A stretch of DNA of 64,000 nt from Siphlonurus alternatus (GCA_949825025.1 OX463782.1:38341951-38405950); one strand, 5' to 3'; shown: positions 32,160 to 44,884, counted from the stretch's first letter. The notes: generated by a model not told the origin, from the sequence alone. Program-made: numbers and translations.

Positions 32160-33353
32160 CAGGGTCAGCCTGGGAGCAAAAGGCCCGGGTCGCGGATGGG
32201 CCCGGCCGCGCAGCTGGGGGGGGGGGGGGGGGGATGAACCCCGCCGGAAGCGAATTTTTTTTGGAAAAGGGGGCGTGGGGCGTGGCTTTTTTTAATTAAA
32301 GGTGAACTGAAGGGATTGCTTTTTTTTTCCATTAGGAAACCTTATATTACCTATCCCATCCATCTGCACTAATTTTTTCATGGCAGATACTTATTGTGCT
32401 GTTGTAGGACAATTAGTGAAAAAGTGAAGTTGTGACGTATTAGCGACGGTTGGTTGACTTAAAACTCGCCGCCGTGAAAAAACACACGAGCGACCGCGGA
32501 AACTGCCGAGAGAGTGGCGATCGCGAGCCGATCGCCGCTCCCTCGGCAGTTTCCGCGGTCGCTTGCGGTCGCTCGTGTGTTTTTTCACGGCGGCGAGTTT
32601 TAAGTCAACCAACCGTCGCTAATACGTCATAACTTCACTTTTTCACTAATTGTCCTACAGCAGCACAATAAGTATCTGCCATGAAAAAATTAGTGCAGAT
32701 GGATGGGATAGGTAATATAAGGTTCCCTAAAGGGAAAAAAAAGCAATCCCTTCAGTTCACCTTTAAATGTTGCATTGAAATTATTTTATTTTTTATTAAA
32801 AAAAAACATGACCTTTTTTGAGTCACGTGGTTTTTGTTACCTGATTTATGTTTTTGGCTTTTTCAAATTTAATGTAATTGATTGTTGTGTATACAAGCAA
32901 ATCTGTAGCACAAATCACAGCATGCAGTCTCTCACTTTAGTCACTTTATACGTAATGGATTTAATTGATATACAATATGTGTGCAGAGGGACAGTCATAA
33001 AAACTTTATATATGAATGCGTTATTGAGAAAAAATGAATCATCGTGAATCATCTCTCTGTCATGCACGCGCGCAGGGCCCGCGGAAGTTGTTCGAATAAA
33101 TAAAATATTAATTATATTATGTAAAAAATAACTTTTAATAAAAAATACAGCGGAAAATTATTAAATACCAGCAAAACAACTTAATTATTTACATGGCATT
33201 CTTAGGATAACTTCGACATTATTTTTTTCCACTTTTTTTAATTTTATATATACATTTTTATTTTTTTTTTTTGCACAGACCCGGGGGGGCCCGCCACGGC
33301 CGAGGCCCGGGCCGCATTTGCGGCCTGGCGGCCCTGGCCAGACCAACCCTGAT
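32160..33353. mobile_element. hAT element nested in the mariner remnant
   Basis: Ends CAGGGTCAGCCTGG and CCAGACCAACCCTG, with direct repeat ATTTATAC on either side (8 bp; two extra bases on the left). GC-rich subterminal DNA includes GGCCCGGGTCGCGG and its counterpart. A related left end may lie at 58964. It contains the foldback element at 32300. Confidence 0.7.
32300..32762. mobile_element. 463-bp near-perfect palindromic TTAA element
   Basis: Arms of about 220 bp are almost identical, from AGGTGAACTGAAGGG inward to GACCGCGGAAACTGCCGAG around a short GATCGCGAGCCGATCGC centre. TTAA on both sides (32296-32299, 32763-32766). The near identity of the arms suggests a young element. Confidence 0.92.
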
Positions 33354-34195
33354 TTATACATAAAAAAAATTATTAATTTCGATTAATTAATAATAATAAG
33401 CCATTGGTGGCTCAGCAAACATCCAGTCCCCCCAAGAGAACACGCCACACATTGCGTAGCATCACAGGAATGATGGACTGGATCGTGGTGGTGATGCGCT
33501 GCATTAGCTCCAGCGCGACTCATACTGGAATTGTGAATACGGTGCCTTCCACATGATAGCCCCGTAGGAAGAATTCTGAAGGAGTTAAGTCAGAGGACCT
33601 GGGGACCCATGGTGTGGAGTCTCAAAAGCTTATCCAGAGGCCTAGGAACACTTCGTCCACAAAGCGACGCAAGAAACAGTGTAAAAAGCCCCCATTTGGC
33701 CCAAATGCCTTCTAACGGGTAAAAAAGAAAATCACATTTCAGATTTTTTTTTTTTTTCTGTTCACATTTTTGAAAATGTTAAATTTAGAGCTTTAATTTG
33801 ATGTATATAAAGTGAACATAAAACAATACCAAACGGTTGTTATTTGGCTTTGAAAATTGTGTTGTGTATATTTATACTATATTTTGACTTATTCTAAACA
33901 TACATGTATGTCACAGAACTAAATAAATATCTATGTCTGCTATTTCAACCTATTTCAGGTGAGCACAAAAATAGCTTTCTTTTATATCTATTTTACAGCT
34001 CATAAGCATAACTGCGTTCACCTGAAATAGCAAATAGCTTATATTATTCCTGACAAAGGACGATATGCAGTATTAAACAAAATAGTAAAGATCTTATACG
34101 AAACTGATACAAACTAAATATTATTTTTATTTCATATTGACACTAACATTATTTTTGACTGTGGCTGTACTAAAAGTTGCGATGTACCTCCTCAG

Positions 34196-34317
34196 GTGAC
34201 GAGACTGTCGGCGAACCAGCAGCATGTACTGACGTGTTGGTGCGCGTCGTGCTGGAGGAATGTCTTTCGACCTTGCATGGTTTTTGTTTATATTGTGATC
34301 TCACCATATTGATATAA
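34196..34317 (+). CDS. Candidate terminal exon, unknown
   Basis: After the acceptor CTCCTCAG a frame with phase 1 reads DETVGEPAACTDVLVRVVLE and on through ECLSTLHGFCLYCDLTILI to TAA at 34315. GC content jumps at the acceptor and falls after 34280. A poly(A) signal-like AATAAA is near 34383. I do not recognise the sequence; it could belong with the first-exon candidate at 24056. Confidence 0.3.
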
Positions 34318-35154
34318 GCGTATATATTATATGGCTTATTGAGGTTAAAAATGTTTTTACATGTTTTAATTGTTATGAAAAAATAAACTTTTTTTTTTTA
34401 AAAAATATATAGAATTTCGGTGTAAATAAAATAAAATTAATTAATTTTTAATTTTTTCTTTAACTTTGAGGTGTCCCCATCCAAATTCGCTAGAATTTTT
34501 CGTTCCGTTCGTGAAATATTGAATTTTAACAAATTTGCGTCTTATATAATATATGGCCAAAAAAAATTTGTGTTGTTTGTGCACTTCTCATTTTTGCTTT
34601 ATCGTAGTTACCATATTCGCGTATCCCAATGCCTGTGACTCACCTGACCAATCTACAGTCAGTTTTACGTGATACTCCCTCTGGAAGTGTACGGCTTTCG
34701 GTCTTCCTATTCATATTTCGGTGTTACAATTTCACACATATAGTAACAGTACTTATATTATATTTCAAACCACTCTGTAAAGTTTCAAAACTGAATTTCA
34801 CAAGAAGATCTGCATGCGAACTTCCGGCCACTTCCGGAAAGAATATCGAATAAATTTGACTGTACTGTTAAATACTCGTGCGGTGATATTATACGAGACG
34901 TAAGTGTTAATCATTATAGCGTCATCGTCAGTTTGTCGTGAGAGAGCGGGCGTGTTAGATGGATTGTCGTACAGTTAGCTTCGCGTGGCAGTGATTCATT
35001 TGCTTGTGTTTTTAATTTTTTAACACCTTTTGGTTCAAATTTCACTGAAGGATTTCCTAAAAATCGGAGATTTTGGTCTGTGGGAACCAAAATGCAGCTA
35101 AAAAAAATCATCACACCGGAGTTTATTAAAAAATATTTGATTGTAATGTATTTT
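34318..35154. other. No gene recognised
   Basis: AT-rich to 34600. 34620-35100 is of mixed composition with short frames on both strands but no splice-bounded exon. Confidence 0.4.
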
Positions 35155-35425
35155 TTTCAGGGATCGGATGCGGATGCAAGATGCACACGGATGCGCAAAA
35201 ATGGGCTTGCATCCGCATCCGTGCATCCCAGATGCACGGGAAAAAATTAATACATCTGGATGCGCATCCCAGATGCATGAAAAATAAATTTGCATCCAGA
35301 TGCGCATCCCAGATGTATGAAAAATAAATTTGCATCCGGATGCGCATCCATGGATGCACGAAAAATTAATTTGCATCCGGATGCGCATCTTGGATGCACG
35401 AAAAAAACGCGTATATCCGGTCCCT
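35155..35425. repeat. Minisatellite built on GGATGCGCATCC
   Basis: About six irregular units of roughly 40-57 bp, each with the palindrome GGATGCGCATCC and GCATGAAAAATAAATTTGCA. The same repeat is at 50385-50600 and in pieces at 50715-50775 and 51345-51390. Confidence 0.92.
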
Positions 35426-36599
35426 GAATTTTTTTTATATGATATAGAAAATTGTGTCGTACGGTTAGTGAAATTTGTTTCTTGGGGGCGCTGAAGTGTC
35501 GTCAAATTGTAAGAAAGAAAATAATGTTAATGCTCTCGACCCGAGGTGTACACAGACCTCGCTCGTGTGATGTAGCCAATCATTTGCTTGACTGACTGCC
35601 ACGTGGTACCTGGTCATATGTTTAAATACCGAGTTCCTTTTTGTATTAAAATTTGAATTAATTAATGCAATGTTATATAAATGAAGAGGAAATTGATGGG
35701 CAGATAAGATGAATGAAATGCATCGACAGTATTTTTATTTCAAGTAACGATAATTGTAAACATTAATATCTGTTTAATGACTTATAAACTAAGTTGAAAA
35801 CGATGTTGTTTTAAGTGGGTATCTTTTTTTTATATATTTTTATTTGGTTCTGCTTAAATAATAAACTGGTATAGTTTATTTTGAAATTTTAATCCCCATA
35901 CCATTAGCAGTTTGATGCCTGGTATTGGTGTTTTCCAAATTTATTTGGAAGTCAAGTTTATATAATTTTTAAACTCGACTTCATTATTTTTATGGCTGTA
36001 TTCAGTCATATATGTTTCTGGCATAAAGATAACGATAGAGTCTATAAATGAGAATGTAATATGGTCTGACTATCTTGTAGCTTAGCTGTAAAACTTTGAT
36101 ATTTTTATTTTATTTTGTTTTTAGTTTACAATCTTGTTTTGCTCACAATCAATCTTATACTCATTGTTTAGATTGGTTAAGTTTAGGACAGTCCATGACT
36201 TGTAGTCGGGTCATGTAATGAGACTTAATTCACACCTGGTGTGATTGAGAGACCTAGCGGATAAACCAGACTTTTAGTTAAATGCATTTTACTTCAGTTA
36301 AAAAAAAATAATACGAAATAAAAAAAAACTTCCATTTAACATTATTATTATGTTACAAAAAATTTATGAATAAAATAAATGTACTGAGCTTTCCGTAACA
36401 CACATTATGTGTTTTGCAGTATCATTCTAAACGAGGTTGTCATATAGACCGAAGATATATTTTCTTTACTTATTAAATAACTTTTTACTTACGTAGAGTA
36501 ATTACGAGGATGGTTTTCATTCCCTCGACAATGCGAAGGAGAGTGATTGTAGTACCGTGAGATCTGCTCTTGCCTTTCCCTCCGCTTGTTTTTGGTGTC
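35426..36599. other. No gene seen
   Basis: AT-rich intergenic or intronic DNA. Nothing supported. Confidence 0.45.
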
Positions 36600-36810
36600 C
36601 TGTGGGGGTGTAGCGGAGGTTCGGACGTTTCCCTAAGTTACCAGCGTAACCGGCCTCTGCTGAGCATAGCTTTAAATGGTTAGAATGACACGGCTACCGC
36701 TTCTCCCACCCAGGGTACAAAACCGTCACGATTTGCCACTATGTGGTTACCCTGGCATTGGATAAATCCATTGACAAAGAATTGTGGCGTACCCGTCTTA
36801 ACCATAATAA
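36600..36810 (+). mobile_element. Diverged SINE fragment
   Basis: CACCCAGGGTACAAAACCGT, then CACTATGTGGTTACCCTGGC and ATTGG parallel the body of the 5S SINE at 527 (CACCCAGGGGTAAATCGT, then ACAATGTGATTCCCCTGGC). The head is poorly preserved. Confidence 0.5.
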
Positions 36811-37810
36811 CCCTTTCAATTTTTGTTTAGTTTTTATTATTATTTTATTATTTTTCGTTATATTTATTTTTTATTATTGTTTTATTATTTTTATTTTAAT
36901 CCTTTATCCATAATCCTTCCATCTTCATAATATAGGTAAAGTCTTTATGTATTTGCTAGACCATGGCCACCTTGTTTTTTATGATACTGGGAAGAACAGG
37001 AAGTTGCGGTTTCTTGGTTTTTTTTTTGTGACTATAGAACTTCAAATATATGGTCATTTTTAGTATTTAAAACTATTAATTTTTATTTATTGTTTTATCA
37101 CAGGAAAAAAAAATATTATAATTATTAATTACCCAAGTAATTAAATAAATGTTAATAATTTATTAAATTCAATTCTGTCTGGTTTTGAAGCAAAGCTGTA
37201 TCTCAAGTAATTTAAGAGATAGTTTTTGATCAGATTGCATAGTCTTATAAATACATATTATACAATTATTTATTTGAATTTTTGTAATAAAATTTGGTGA
37301 CAATTTTAACCAAAAAATTTATTACAACCTACCACTTTAAAGATTATCGTTTCAAACAGTATGTTATTATACTTATTGATGTATTATGTATTTTATATTT
37401 TATACTTCAATTTAGCATCTAAAACTGTATCAATGCATGCATGGCTGATTCATTAATCAACTTTCTTTGCTTTTGAAAAATTTGGGCAAAAAATGAAAAT
37501 TATTAATTTTATCTCAGTCGTAAAATTCAACTTTTTTTTTACATAACGCTGTTGATTCAGAAATTAAATCATCAGCTGTAAAATACACACATCGCCCGCT
37601 TGACATAATTAATTAATTATTGTATTTAAATAAATACTTTTGGTGGCTGCATATAGCGAACACTTAAAGCCAATTAAAATTTCAATCGCTCGACCACCAG
37701 CCTGCGTTCACGAAGTCAGCACTTATTTGGTGAGTTCATCATACTTTTTAAAAGACAGGTGTCAAATAATGTATTAAAATAATTATCATGAATTTTCTTT
37801 AATTTAATAG
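36811..37810. other. No gene seen
   Basis: AT-rich. A donor-like TTTG|GTGAGT at 37732 follows a mixed-composition stretch (37680-37730) that may be an exon. Confidence 0.35.
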
Positions 37811-37870
37811 CGGCAGACTGCAGCCGAATCTAGTGGTTCCTCAAGTCCCGATCGGCCGGTGTGTTGCTGA
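37811..37870 (+). CDS. Candidate terminal exon, unknown
   Basis: Acceptor TTTAATTTAATAG, then a GC-rich frame RQTAAESSGSSSPDRPVCC and TGA at 37868. The GC-rich block goes on to about 37920 and includes TGACGTCA at 37892. Weak on its own. Confidence 0.22.
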   Translation, partial: RQTAAESSGSSSPDRPVCC

Positions 37871-38108
37871 GTAATCGACACCGGGCTGCTGTGACGTCAG
37901 AGACCACATCGTGCATGTCACAAGATGTAATTAAGGTACCTAAGTGCTGGAGTACACAGATGTCATTGTCCTGTCCTTTATGTTCTTTCGTTTGATTTAT
38001 TTCACATATTTTCATACTTTTATGCAACAATTTTTATGTCTTTCTCTAATTCCAGCGATCAATAATTTTACACTTTTTGAACTAAACATGATATTTATGT
38101 GCTCTTAA

Positions 38109-38440
38109 AGGTGTACAGGCCTCAAACAAATTAAAAATTTGACAGTCACAGAGAGTTGCTTGAGTTGATAATCAACATTTTGATTATTTTTTCCGTGCGC
38201 GATGCAGCTGCATGAGCGGGGGCTGCAAAGTAAGGATGCAGGTCCTTGATGACGTCAAAATGACGTCACAACCATAAATTCGCCGCCATGTTTTTTGTCG
38301 TCATCAAAGACCTGCATCCTTATTTTGCAGCCCCCGCTCATGCAGCTGCTTCGCGCATGGAAAAAATTATCCAAATGTTGATTGTCAACTCAAGCAACTC
38401 TCTGTGACTTCCTAATTTTTAATTTGAGGCCTGTATGCCT
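38109..38440. mobile_element. TTAA foldback MITE, ends AGGTGTACAGGCCTC
   Basis: TTAA at 38105-38108 and 38441-38444. Arms of about 150 bp run to GACCTGCATCCTTA. The loop holds two TGACGTCA sites 11 bp apart (38250, 38261) and GCCGCCATG. Confidence 0.9.
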
Positions 38441-38562
38441 TTAAAGGAAATATAGTAAAATTAATAAATATATAAATAAAAAAAATAATCATATATATAT
38501 AAAAATTTAACCTGTTTTTATTACCTAGTTAATGGAATTTATCAATATTATATTAACACATA

Positions 38563-38787
38563 AAGGCGGATCCACATGGCGACAACGGCGATGCGACGCG
38601 ACTTTGAAGCAAAAGCTGTGAAATCCTATGCGGAGAGCGAATTCGTCAGTTGCGGCGGCAAATATCACTTTCAATACGGATGCCCTTTTCTTTAATTGCC
38701 AAATATGGCCACCAATGGATGTAACAGTAAGTGCGCATTTTTCACTTCGCGTCGCATGATAAAAATTGCCATGCAAATCCGCCTTAA
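38563..38787. mobile_element. Foldback MITE, ends AGGCGGATCCACATGGCG
   Basis: The ends AAAGGCGGATCCACATGGCG and GCAAATCCGCCTTAA face each other. The inside shows GCGATGCGACGCG and CAATGGATGTAACAGTAAG. Related copies: 38811-39556 (split by another repeat), 40300-40517, 43172-43398 and 46235-46508. Confidence 0.82.
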
Positions 38788-38810
38788 TATGGAAAATAAA
38801 AGTAAAAGTA

Positions 38811-39556
38811 GATTCACATGGCGATTTTTATTCTGCGACGCGAAGCGAATAATGTGCACTTGCTTTGCCGCCGCAACCTGGCGAATTCGCTCGCCATATA
38901 CGGGTCTTTCACCATGGCATAAGTCACAAAAATATGACGTCACGTGAATGTAGGCAAAAAGCACCTATTTAACATGGTATAGTAGCATACCAAAAACTAT
39001 TTGTTTTCTGCGATATGACAATTGTGGTACGTACATTTGACAATTATTTTATTTGATAGATTGAGATGTCAAGTAAATGGAAAAAATTACAATATTTGCC
39101 AATGATATCTGTGAAACATACAATAAATCATAAAATAAAATGTAAATCGACTCCAAATTTCACGTCAATTATGACCATTTTACGAAACTAAACTTATGCA
39201 CTGATGTTGACCCTAATATTCTTAAAAAAATTCAGCCAATCACCGGCCATTGCTTTCCCCGCGGACTTTTGAATACGATGGGGAAACGGAACAATAAAAA
39301 GGAATGATAAAGAAACTAGGTAAAATAAAAAAAATGTATATGTTCAAGTTATTCCTTACGTATATATTATTGTTAAAAAAATTTAAAATAATAATATGTT
39401 AAATTAGGAGGAATAAATCAAGTGATTCCAGTTCCCTCTTAGTACCTACTGCTGAATGTAAACAACAACAAAGCCAAGCAAACGCTATATAGTATTTCAC
39501 AGCTTTTGTGTCAGAATGGCGTCGCATCGCCGTTGTCGCCATGTGGATCCGCCTCA
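38811..39556. mobile_element. Second AGGCGGATCC-type MITE split by the 13508-type repeat
   Basis: The left part (AGATTCACATGGCGATTTTT) and the right part (GTTGTCGCCATGTGGATCCG) complement each other. The 0.58-kb repeat at 38904-39490 sits between them, so it inserted later. Confidence 0.75.
38904..39490. repeat. Copy of the dispersed repeat at 13508-14078
   Basis: Colinear with 13508-14078 apart from small indels. Begins GGGTCTTTCACCATGG and has TGACGTCACGTG at 38935. Confidence 0.88.
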
Positions 39557-40299
39557 TGGAATATTACAGTAGTACATTGTTATTATATTCAGGACTCGTC
39601 ACAAGTCGCACTGATGATGGACTCACCACTCACACAGCTCGACTTCCACACACGTGCCGGTCACCACGGCAGCACGAGGCGCGCTCCGTCATATGGTGAA
39701 CGCTCGCTTAGCCTCAAAAGACTTCCCTTCGAAAGGACGTCCCTTTTCCTCTCTCCACCAGGTATATAAGGGCTAATGGAGCTTTTAGGTGCATTTCCAT
39801 GGAGCGATGTCGAGCGGGGCTTGGCAGGGTGAGAAAAGCGTACTTGCTTCAATCTCGTATGGTGACCGCTTTGGCGATGAAATCGCTTTCCGCAAGGCGA
39901 GGAAATCCCGAGCTTCTGATTGGCTGCGGCAAGTGAATTTTTAGCTTCAACTGTTCTATACTTCTATGGATATGCACCTTTAATATATCTCGTACATGCC
40001 ATGCTGCGGCATTTACAAAAGAAAAAGAATTGATGGGGGGGGGGGGCACTTGTATAAAATTAATAGTTAAACTACTTGAGGAATGTTGATGCCACCTTAA
40101 ACATCAGAAAAATATTTTATCCGCACCAGGTTCAATATTGTTAAACACCGCGAGGCAGCCTGAACGTTTAGTGCACATTTCCAGCACGCAACAATGTTTC
40201 TCGTTTGTTTCATTTTTATAAATATAAATTTTCATTGTTTGATTAAAGAAGTGTACTCAATATTTTTAATTGTAAAATTTCATAATTTAAAGAGTGAAA

Positions 40300-40517
40300 A
40301 GGTGGATTTTCATGAGCGATTTTCAGCCTGCGCCGCGCCGCGAATAAAGCGCACTTGCTGTAACATTCATGCATTGGCGGTCATATTGGGCGATTAAAAG
40401 AAAAAAGAGCATCGTATAATTAACGCGACTACCGGTGACTTCGCCGACCGCATAGGATTTCGCAGCTTTTAAGTGAAATCGCGCCGCATCGCTTTTATCG
40501 CTCATGAAAATCCACCT
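40300..40517. mobile_element. Foldback MITE, ends AGGTGGATTTTCATGAGCG
   Basis: Arms AAAGGTGGATTTTCATGAGC and its complement, with CGCGCCGCATCGC inside. Sibling at 46235-46508 has the same tip on the right and a diverged left tip. Confidence 0.82.
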
Positions 40518-41082
40518 TTGTAACTGCATTATAATTTGTTTTTCCTTTTATAAATATTGTACACTCAATTCGAATAAAAATGTCCGATTTGGCCATGTTA
40601 TCTGCCGGGTCGGACATTTATTTTTGAATGGATTGTACCAGTGACGAACATAAGAACAAAAATGACTTTTTAATTGATTTTCATATAATAACAAATATAA
40701 AAACCTACACCCTGCACACTGTATAAAATGTGTAAACAGTTTTTTAAATTTATTTTAAAAATTTTAATTTTTAAATCTATTATTTTAAATGCTTTCATAA
40801 ATGCAAAAATATTTAAAACAAAGTCTCTTGATTATTATTCAGTATTAAAAATAATTACTTGTTCCTTTTTCCTAGAACTGTTCTCTCTTCGACGTTCGTC
40901 AAACTTCTGCACCAGCGCGCTCTCTGCGGACAACTTGCGAAGCTCGTCCGAGAGAAGACTGTTGGCCAAAGACTCCTCGACATCACGAGGCACACTCACC
41001 AGAGGCCTCCAAGTACCTCGAGGATGTGTCCACAACAGGTATACATTTTTTCTTGCACCTCTGGAATAGCCGACAGAGGCGG

Positions 41083-41255
41083 TTCCAGCTCGTGGCTCCA
41101 AGGGGGGGGGGGGCGGTGCCCTATCCCGCAATATTAAAATTTGGAGTTGGAGTGGAAGGGGGGGGGGGCGACGGGTGGGAACACCCTCAACGTATTTTGG
41201 GATCTTTTGGGGGGAGGCGATCGCCCCCCTCCCCCCCCCCCTCCCTTAGGATCCA
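41083..41255 (+). mobile_element. G-run hAT-like MITE
   Basis: Starts GAGGCGGTTCCAGCTCG, contains GGGGCGGTGCCCTATCCC and TTTGGAGTTGGAGTG. The same unit lies inverted at 45175-45316, ending GCGAGCTGGATCCGCCCC. Confidence 0.65.
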
Positions 41256-43171
41256 CGTCTGTTGGCCAACCGTTACCTGAGTTACCTCGATCCGTACATA
41301 CTCTTAATAGTTAACATCATAATTCTATAGATTTTAAGCAGCTGTTTTATCAGATATGAAACTAATTGCGAGTGTTTAAAAAAATTGACATTTTTATTCG
41401 AGCGCTTCTTTTACGGGCTTTGTTAACAGACTCGACGTCCATGGCATACATCAATTAATTAAATCAATCTATTCAGATTCAGATATGCAATTAGGAAGTC
41501 ATGCAGGTTTTCCTGCACTATAAATTTTATATCCAGATTTTTTAAACATAACGTGTCTCCAAATAAATAATATATTATAAAGCTGCAAACTCTGAATGAT
41601 ATTTATGATGCTCATAAGTGAACTACAGTTGTGTATATTATTATGCATATTATGATCTCGCCGTCCCGATCGTAAAGTCTGCCTTTATTACACTCCTTTT
41701 AACACCTCCAGATCAGCAGTTATATCTTGTTAAACTTTACTAGAAGTCTTGTAAACAAACATTTTTAAAAAACAATGGGGACGATTCACGAAAGAATTAT
41801 CCAGCTTTCTCACTAAACGTGATTATCGCCAGCCTAATTCAATTATATGACACTAAACGTGGTTAGAGAGAAACTTTCTTCGTGAATTGCGCCCATTATT
41901 AATAATAAATTTCACAATTTTAGCATAAAATGCGATATTAAAGAAAGCAGTACACTGCTTTTTTAGGATCACAGACGTCAACTTTCTTCGCTCATCGCTA
42001 GACCTTCGCACACGCTGGCAAGACGCTCACACCCCACGTGTCGGTCATGGACACCACGTCAGCACGAGGCGCGCTCTGCCTCGAAGGACTCTCAGAAGGA
42101 TGACCCTTTTCCTCTGCTCGCCAGGTAGGGTCCGTACACCAGCCAAAGTTAAATCTAATGTGAAAATATCGGGGAGGCAACCCAATGCTTGTAACAGCCA
42201 GGATTTTCGCATTAGATTTGGTGTTAGCTGTACAGTGTACGTATATGATAGAACTATTATGTATCTTATTTAAGCTATGCATGGTATGCGGTTTTATAGA
42301 AAGATAATTGAAGGGAGGGCTACGTATATGGAATCAAATCAAATTATTTATTAATCTTCCTAGCAGACAATTCACAGAGAATACAATAAATATACAACAG
42401 AAAAAAAGTTCACTGGCAAAAAAGTCACCAATTTTATGACGCATGTTTTTTCAAATAAAAGACACTTCCTTAACTCACAACCATCTCTTTTTTTTTAAAA
42501 ACAGTTTTGGTCACCAAATAATATTATTCTTTAATATCATTGGTTCTTCTTATCACCATTTATATGATAGAAAATTCTAATAAAAATTATGTGAATAGCG
42601 AGGAGAAATTAATTTGCAGACCAATTTTAGCATGTATCTGCCGTACAATTTTTGCCTACAAAATTATGACGTCATATTGTTTTATGACGTATGGTGAAAG
42701 ACCCGTATTAAAATGAATTACTTGTTTCTTTAGCTCCGCGGTTAAACTCTTGGACTTTCGTCCGCTCCAGCCACGTCCCTACTGGAGTGCTCTCTGCGGA
42801 AAACTTTTGAAGTTCGTCCGAGAGAAGACTGACGGCCTCGACATCACGAGGCACACTCGCCAGGCCTCCAAGTACCTCGAGGACGTGTCCACAACAGGTA
42901 CATATTTTTGCGTACAACTATCGAATAGCCAACCGTTACATCCATGCATACACACTTATTAGTTGATATCATAAATATAAATTAGATTTTTAGCAGCTGT
43001 TATCAGATATAGAACTAATTGAGAGTGTTTTAAAAAATATCGACAACAAGTAACTCAAGCTCTTCTTTTACGGGCAAAGACTGCTTTGTTAACGGACTCG
43101 AAGTTAAATACATCAATAAATTGACTCAATCTATTATTCAGATGTGAAATTATAAAGTCACGCAGGTTTTC

Positions 43172-43398
43172 CGATCCACATGGCGACAACGGCGATGAGA
43201 CGCTATTTTGATACAAAAGCTGTGAAGTCCCATGCGGCGATTGAACTCGCTAGGGTTTTGGCTTTTGGCGGCGAATATTGTATTTCATTATGGATACGAT
43301 GCTTTTTTATCATTCACTAAATATAGCCGCACCAATGGATGTGCACTTTATTCGTTTTGCGTCGCATGATAAAAAAACGCAGTGTAAATCCTCCTTAA
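43172..43398. mobile_element. AGGCGGATCC-type foldback MITE
   Basis: CGATCCACATGGCGACAACG at the left and a degraded right end near GTGTAAATCCTCCTTAA. It is inside an intron of the duplicated-exon locus. Confidence 0.65.
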
Positions 43399-43689
43399 CC
43401 TAAAATCTAGATTTCTGAAAGCAGGCAAATAAATTTAATATGAAATACAGAGCTGCAACCTCCGATATTTACGTGCTCATAAGGTTGCCTACTTTTCAGT
43501 AAACTGGGAACTCTCACTACCGTAAACTTCTTTACATTCCAAACGTTATGTGCCATTATTACACCTGACTTACAATATATCACATTTTGTTAAACCTTAG
43601 AAGTGTTGGTCTTATAAACTACCATTTTTTAATAATTCTTCATTACAAATAATAAATTGTACAATGGACAACATACATGAATATTTTTT

Positions 43690-43985
43690 ATTGCAGAAAT
43701 GGATAGAGGGTACCAAATTATGCTACTCTGATTTTTTTCAGATTTTTTTGAAACCCGGAACGATTTTTAAATAATTATTGGAAGTTCCTTAAGTTAAGTT
43801 GGCACCCCTGAATCCTTAATAAAAAAGATAGGACCGAGACGCCTCCAGGGGGCGTGCCACACTTTCAATAATTATTTAAAAATAGTTTTGGGTTTCAAAA
43901 AAATCTGAAAAAATTCAGAGTAGCATAATTTGGTACCCTCTATTCATTTCTGCAATGCAAAAAAAAATCGTACATGTATGTTGTC
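43690..43985. mobile_element. Foldback MITE, ends TTTTTTATTGCAGAAATGG
   Basis: Arms TTTATTGCAGAAATGGATAG and AGGGTACCAAATTATGCTAC with complements on the far side. It has CTTAATAAAAAAGATAGGAC in the loop, shared with the element at 63040. Confidence 0.82.
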
Positions 43986-44325
43986 CATACATGAGATTTT
44001 AAAGAAACCGTTCTTTTAGGAGTTGATCACTCTCAGACGGTAGACTTTCTTCGCTCATCGCTAGAACTTCGCACACGTTGGCAAGACGTCAAGACGAGGA
44101 CACACCCCACGTGCCGGTCATGGACACCACGGCAGCACGAGGCGCGCTCCGCGACTTGTCCAACCGTCATGTCGTGTATATGACTTTTCCTGACCCCGCT
44201 AGGTAAGTTTCATTGTAATTTCTATAAGTTTCCCTGGCGTGGATGCAGAAAATTCACGTAAGAACCTATCTCTGCATAAAGTGGTGTTAATTAAAATATA
44301 TAGAGTGCAGTGGGAAAGATTCTTT

Positions 44326-44424
44326 GATGTTTAATACGGATCCGTTGACGACGTCTCATAAGAATAACGTTATCCGTCGTCAACGAATATACGTATTAAA
44401 CACCGTCAAGTAAACGCAGTGAAT
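44326..44424. mobile_element. Short hairpin MITE (sibling of 7218)
   Basis: GTTGACGACGTCTCATAAGA followed by GTCGTCAACGAATAT; the same core as 7218-7333. Confidence 0.75.
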
Positions 44425-44884
44425 CTTCACCCACCTTGTTTGTTGACATTTGTATATATTGTTGTATTTATGACGAAGTACTTTATTTTATTGTGTGTAA
44501 AATGTCTGATAAATTTTACCTTATTTTTGGGTGACTTGACACTTAGTGAATGGGATCCCCTTTTTGAGTCACCCATTGAGCATTGTGTATTAAAATGTAT
44601 CACTGTATATTAAGTTCTTTTGCTCAATAAACATTTATATTATTATTATTAAACATTGTGGAAGCCTGAGAGATATTAGTGCTGTCATTATGAATATTTT
44701 ACCTTGTCAATGCAACCTAATTCTCAAGTAAAACTTTCCAAAATATAACTTTCATAATTGCATTTATTTTAAATATTTATATTGAAATTCGATATAATCG
44801 TAAGATTTAGTGAAAAATGTAAAGTATTCATTTTATCTGCATGCAGTGCGCTTTTTGATAAAATTTAAATCATAATCCATATCA

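Larger units (their letters stand above)
31807..33858. mobile_element. Mariner-type element remnant with nested insertions
   Basis: The left end is CAGGGTGTCCCAAAGATCTT after TA. Inner terminal sequence (CATCAAATTAAAGCTCTGAA) recurs inverted at about 33790. 33410-33720 read on minus gives VPRSSDLTPSEFFLRGY and VMLRNVWRVL, the C-terminal DDE region of a mariner-family transposase, with stops. A sibling is at 60791-61561. A hAT element (32160-33353) is inserted in it. Confidence 0.8.

Noticed and set aside
32391..32632. Identical frames on both strands (LKLAAVKKHTSD)
   Set aside because: By-product of the near-perfect palindrome at 32300-32762.
35098..35505. Met/His/Cys-rich frames that could be taken for a metal-binding peptide
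   Set aside because: They arise from the GGATGCGCATCC minisatellite, and the same frames appear at the related array at 50385.
40835..42917. Minus-strand coding of the type A exons (frames with VPRDVE and SLLSDEL)
   Set aside because: It looks protein-like in both copies, but the consensus acceptors and donors are on the plus strand and the minus strand has no acceptor before the blocks.
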